Below are positions 62,943 to 64,000 of a DNA stretch of 64,000 nt, piece after piece (position 1 is the stretch's first letter; each line of letters starts with the position of its first letter). The notes beneath the pieces were generated by a model. The model saw nothing but the letters and a program-made list of their open reading frames with translations. It was not told where the DNA came from and ran no database searches. Source of the DNA: Thermalbibacter longus (lineage in GTDB: Bacteria > Chloroflexota > Chloroflexia > Thermomicrobiales > Thermomicrobiaceae); NCBI RefSeq assembly GCF_023806485.1, contig NZ_JAMSLR010000001.1:310001-374000 (forward strand), given 5' to 3'. A program made the position numbers and the translations under genes.

Positions 62943-63178
62943 CGATGTTCCTCCGGGTTTGGCGCCTGGTTCGTGCAAGCGTGCGATCCTTTCTATTCTA
63001 CCTGAACGCGCAAGCTGCATAGCTATTCCGCTCGCGGCATGCATCGCCCCGGAGCGAGACCGGCGTGTCGCTCGCCCAGCTCTGTTTTCGACGGCAGGCG
63101 CCGAGAGACCATCTGGGCGGCTAGAATCGGGTGCGCTGGCCACCTGGCGACGGCTTGGGGAAGACCACGGGAGGAACG

Positions 63179-63634
63179 ATGAGCGAACGGGCGCGCGTGA
63201 ACACGATCACCGATCACGGCTGCTTCGGCTGTGGCGAGCAGAACCCGATCGGGCTCAGGCTCGCCTTCTTCCGCGATCGCGATGCAGTAGAGGCGGAGTT
63301 CACGCCGCGGCCCGAGCACGAGGGCTATGCCGGATTGGTGCACGGCGGCATCATCAGCGCACTGCTCGATGAGGCGATGAGCTGGGCGGTGATCGCGGAC
63401 GGCCGGCTAGCCGTCACGGCCCAGATGTCGCTTAGCTTTCGCCGGCCGGTCGAGGTGGGGATGCCGCTGCGGGTGCGCGGGTGGGTCGTCGGGGAGCGCG
63501 GGCGGATCGTCGAGGCCCAGGGCGAGCTCGTGGACAGCGACGGCGCCGTCCTGGCCGAGGCCAGCGGCACCTTCGTGCGGGTCAGCCAGGCCCAGCAGCG
63601 CGCCTGGGAGGAGCGATATCTGCGGCGCGGCTGA
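63179..63634 (+). CDS. PaaI-type hotdog thioesterase
   Basis: 151 residues. Motif HGGIISALLDEAMSW is the catalytic hotdog helix, and the N-terminal CFGCGEQNPIGLRL is typical of this subgroup. It hydrolyses an acyl-CoA thioester, possibly aromatic. ATG 63179 follows GGGAGGAAC. Transcribed alone, with its end facing the partial kinase gene. Confidence 0.85.
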   Translation: MSERARVNTITDHGCFGCGEQNPIGLRLAFFRDRDAVEAEFTPRPEHEGYAGLVHGGIISALLDEAMSWAVIADGRLAVTAQMSLSFRRPVEVGMPLRVRGWVVGERGRIVEAQGELVDSDGAVLAEASGTFVRVSQAQQRAWEERYLRRG

Positions 63635-63650
63635 CCGACGGAATGCGTGG

Positions 63651-64000
63651 TCAGCCTCGGATGTGGACGAACCGCCTCACCCGCTCGTCATTGATCCGGC
63701 CGCTAACAGTTGTGCAGACGAATGCCCGAGTCACAGGTGGTACCAGACGAGCCACGTCTCGGGCAGACGAGAAGTCGCCCGTCACGGCGAACAGCGCGGG
63801 GCCGGCGCCGGTAGGCCAGATCCAGTGCGCACCGGCTTCGCGCAGCGCCTCGGCCGCCTGGCGTACCTCCGGGTATGCTTCGAGCGCGCGGATGAAGGGG
63901 TTGCGAACCAGCTCAGGGTCGAGCGGGAGCCCCTGGCGCAGCCGCTCGGCTTGCGCTCGCGTCGCCGAGCCGTCGCTGAAGTCGCCCGGTTCGAGCGCTT
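63651..64000 (-). CDS. C-terminal part of a GHMP kinase, probably IspE
   Basis: The 3' end of a minus-strand gene continuing past the window. The visible 115 residues include NPFIRALEAYPEVRQAAEAL, AGAHWIWPTGAGPALFAVTGD and AFVCTTVSG. The glycine-rich PTGAGPALF loop is the C-terminal GHMP motif (SGSGPTLF in most), and the spacing and ending match 4-diphosphocytidyl-2-C-methyl-D-erythritol kinase of the MEP isoprenoid pathway. Other GHMP kinases (homoserine, mevalonate type) cannot be ruled out because the N-terminal half is missing. Confidence 0.65.
   Translation of the reverse strand, partial: ALEPGDFSDGSATRAQAERLRQGLPLDPELVRNPFIRALEAYPEVRQAAEALREAGAHWIWPTGAGPALFAVTGDFSSARDVARLVPPVTRAFVCTTVSGRINDERVRRFVHIRG

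Overview
The window is high-GC DNA from a bacterium. Codon use, the heme, lysine and sigma-factor gene arrangements, the paired C-terminal repeats on the polysaccharide deacetylase and the SPW-repeat, HAAS and BNR-type proteins fit a thermophilic member of Chloroflexota, class Thermomicrobia (Sphaerobacter/Thermomicrobium-like). That placement is inference from gene content; no rRNA or marker phylogeny is available here. I see no tRNA, rRNA, CRISPR array or intact transposase.

Layout. 1-10.7 kb: the end of a membrane cytochrome c, 2-oxoglutarate dehydrogenase E1 and E2 (sucAB), an alpha/beta hydrolase, an SPW protein, a secreted cupredoxin, an LCP cell-wall ligase and a polysaccharide deacetylase. 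10.7-11.9 kb: a low-GC island with one unrecognised gene behind a 16-bp palindrome. 11.9-24 kb: a GH127 glycosidase, a large Asp-box (BNR) protein, proline dehydrogenase with a DHDPS-family lyase (possibly hydroxyproline breakdown), a macrodomain protein, a decayed AAA/LuxR-type regulator, a lipoprotein and a PHP-type phosphatase. 24-29.5 kb: the hemE-hemH-hemY operon, a nitroreductase and a PadR-HAAS regulatory pair with a very clear promoter/operator.

29.8-51.4 kb is an aromatic (phenol-type) meta-cleavage locus. A minus-strand operon encodes an IclR regulator, acylating acetaldehyde dehydrogenase, hydroxy-oxovalerate aldolase, flavin reductase, meta-cleavage hydrolase, a 4-oxalocrotonate tautomerase homologue lacking Pro1, the decarboxylase and the hydratase. 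Facing it are two copies of a module (IclR, HpaB-type flavin monooxygenase, extradiol dioxygenase). Next come a Liv-type binding lipoprotein, an ACMSD-like amidohydrolase, a second tautomerase-like protein, a D-2-hydroxyacid dehydrogenase, an M42 peptidase, an MFS transporter and a second binding lipoprotein. Together the enzymes would hydroxylate a phenol, open the catechol ring and convert the product to pyruvate and acetyl-CoA. A 19-bp inverted repeat recurs in front of HpaB1, between IclR2 and HpaB2, and upstream of the second binding protein, suggesting one regulon.

51.8-64 kb is mainly housekeeping: an M50 protease with CBS domains, a DsbA-family protein, coaE, an ABC-F ATPase, lysA, a primary-type sigma factor, an acyl-CoA dehydrogenase, a rhodanese-MoeB fusion, a PaaI thioesterase and the 3' end of a GHMP kinase (probably ispE). 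The standout is the DsbA-family gene (53181-53798, minus strand): codon 15, where the redox cysteine belongs, is an in-frame TGA, and it is followed at bacterial SECIS distance by a hairpin with a GGUCU loop. It is a candidate selenoprotein.
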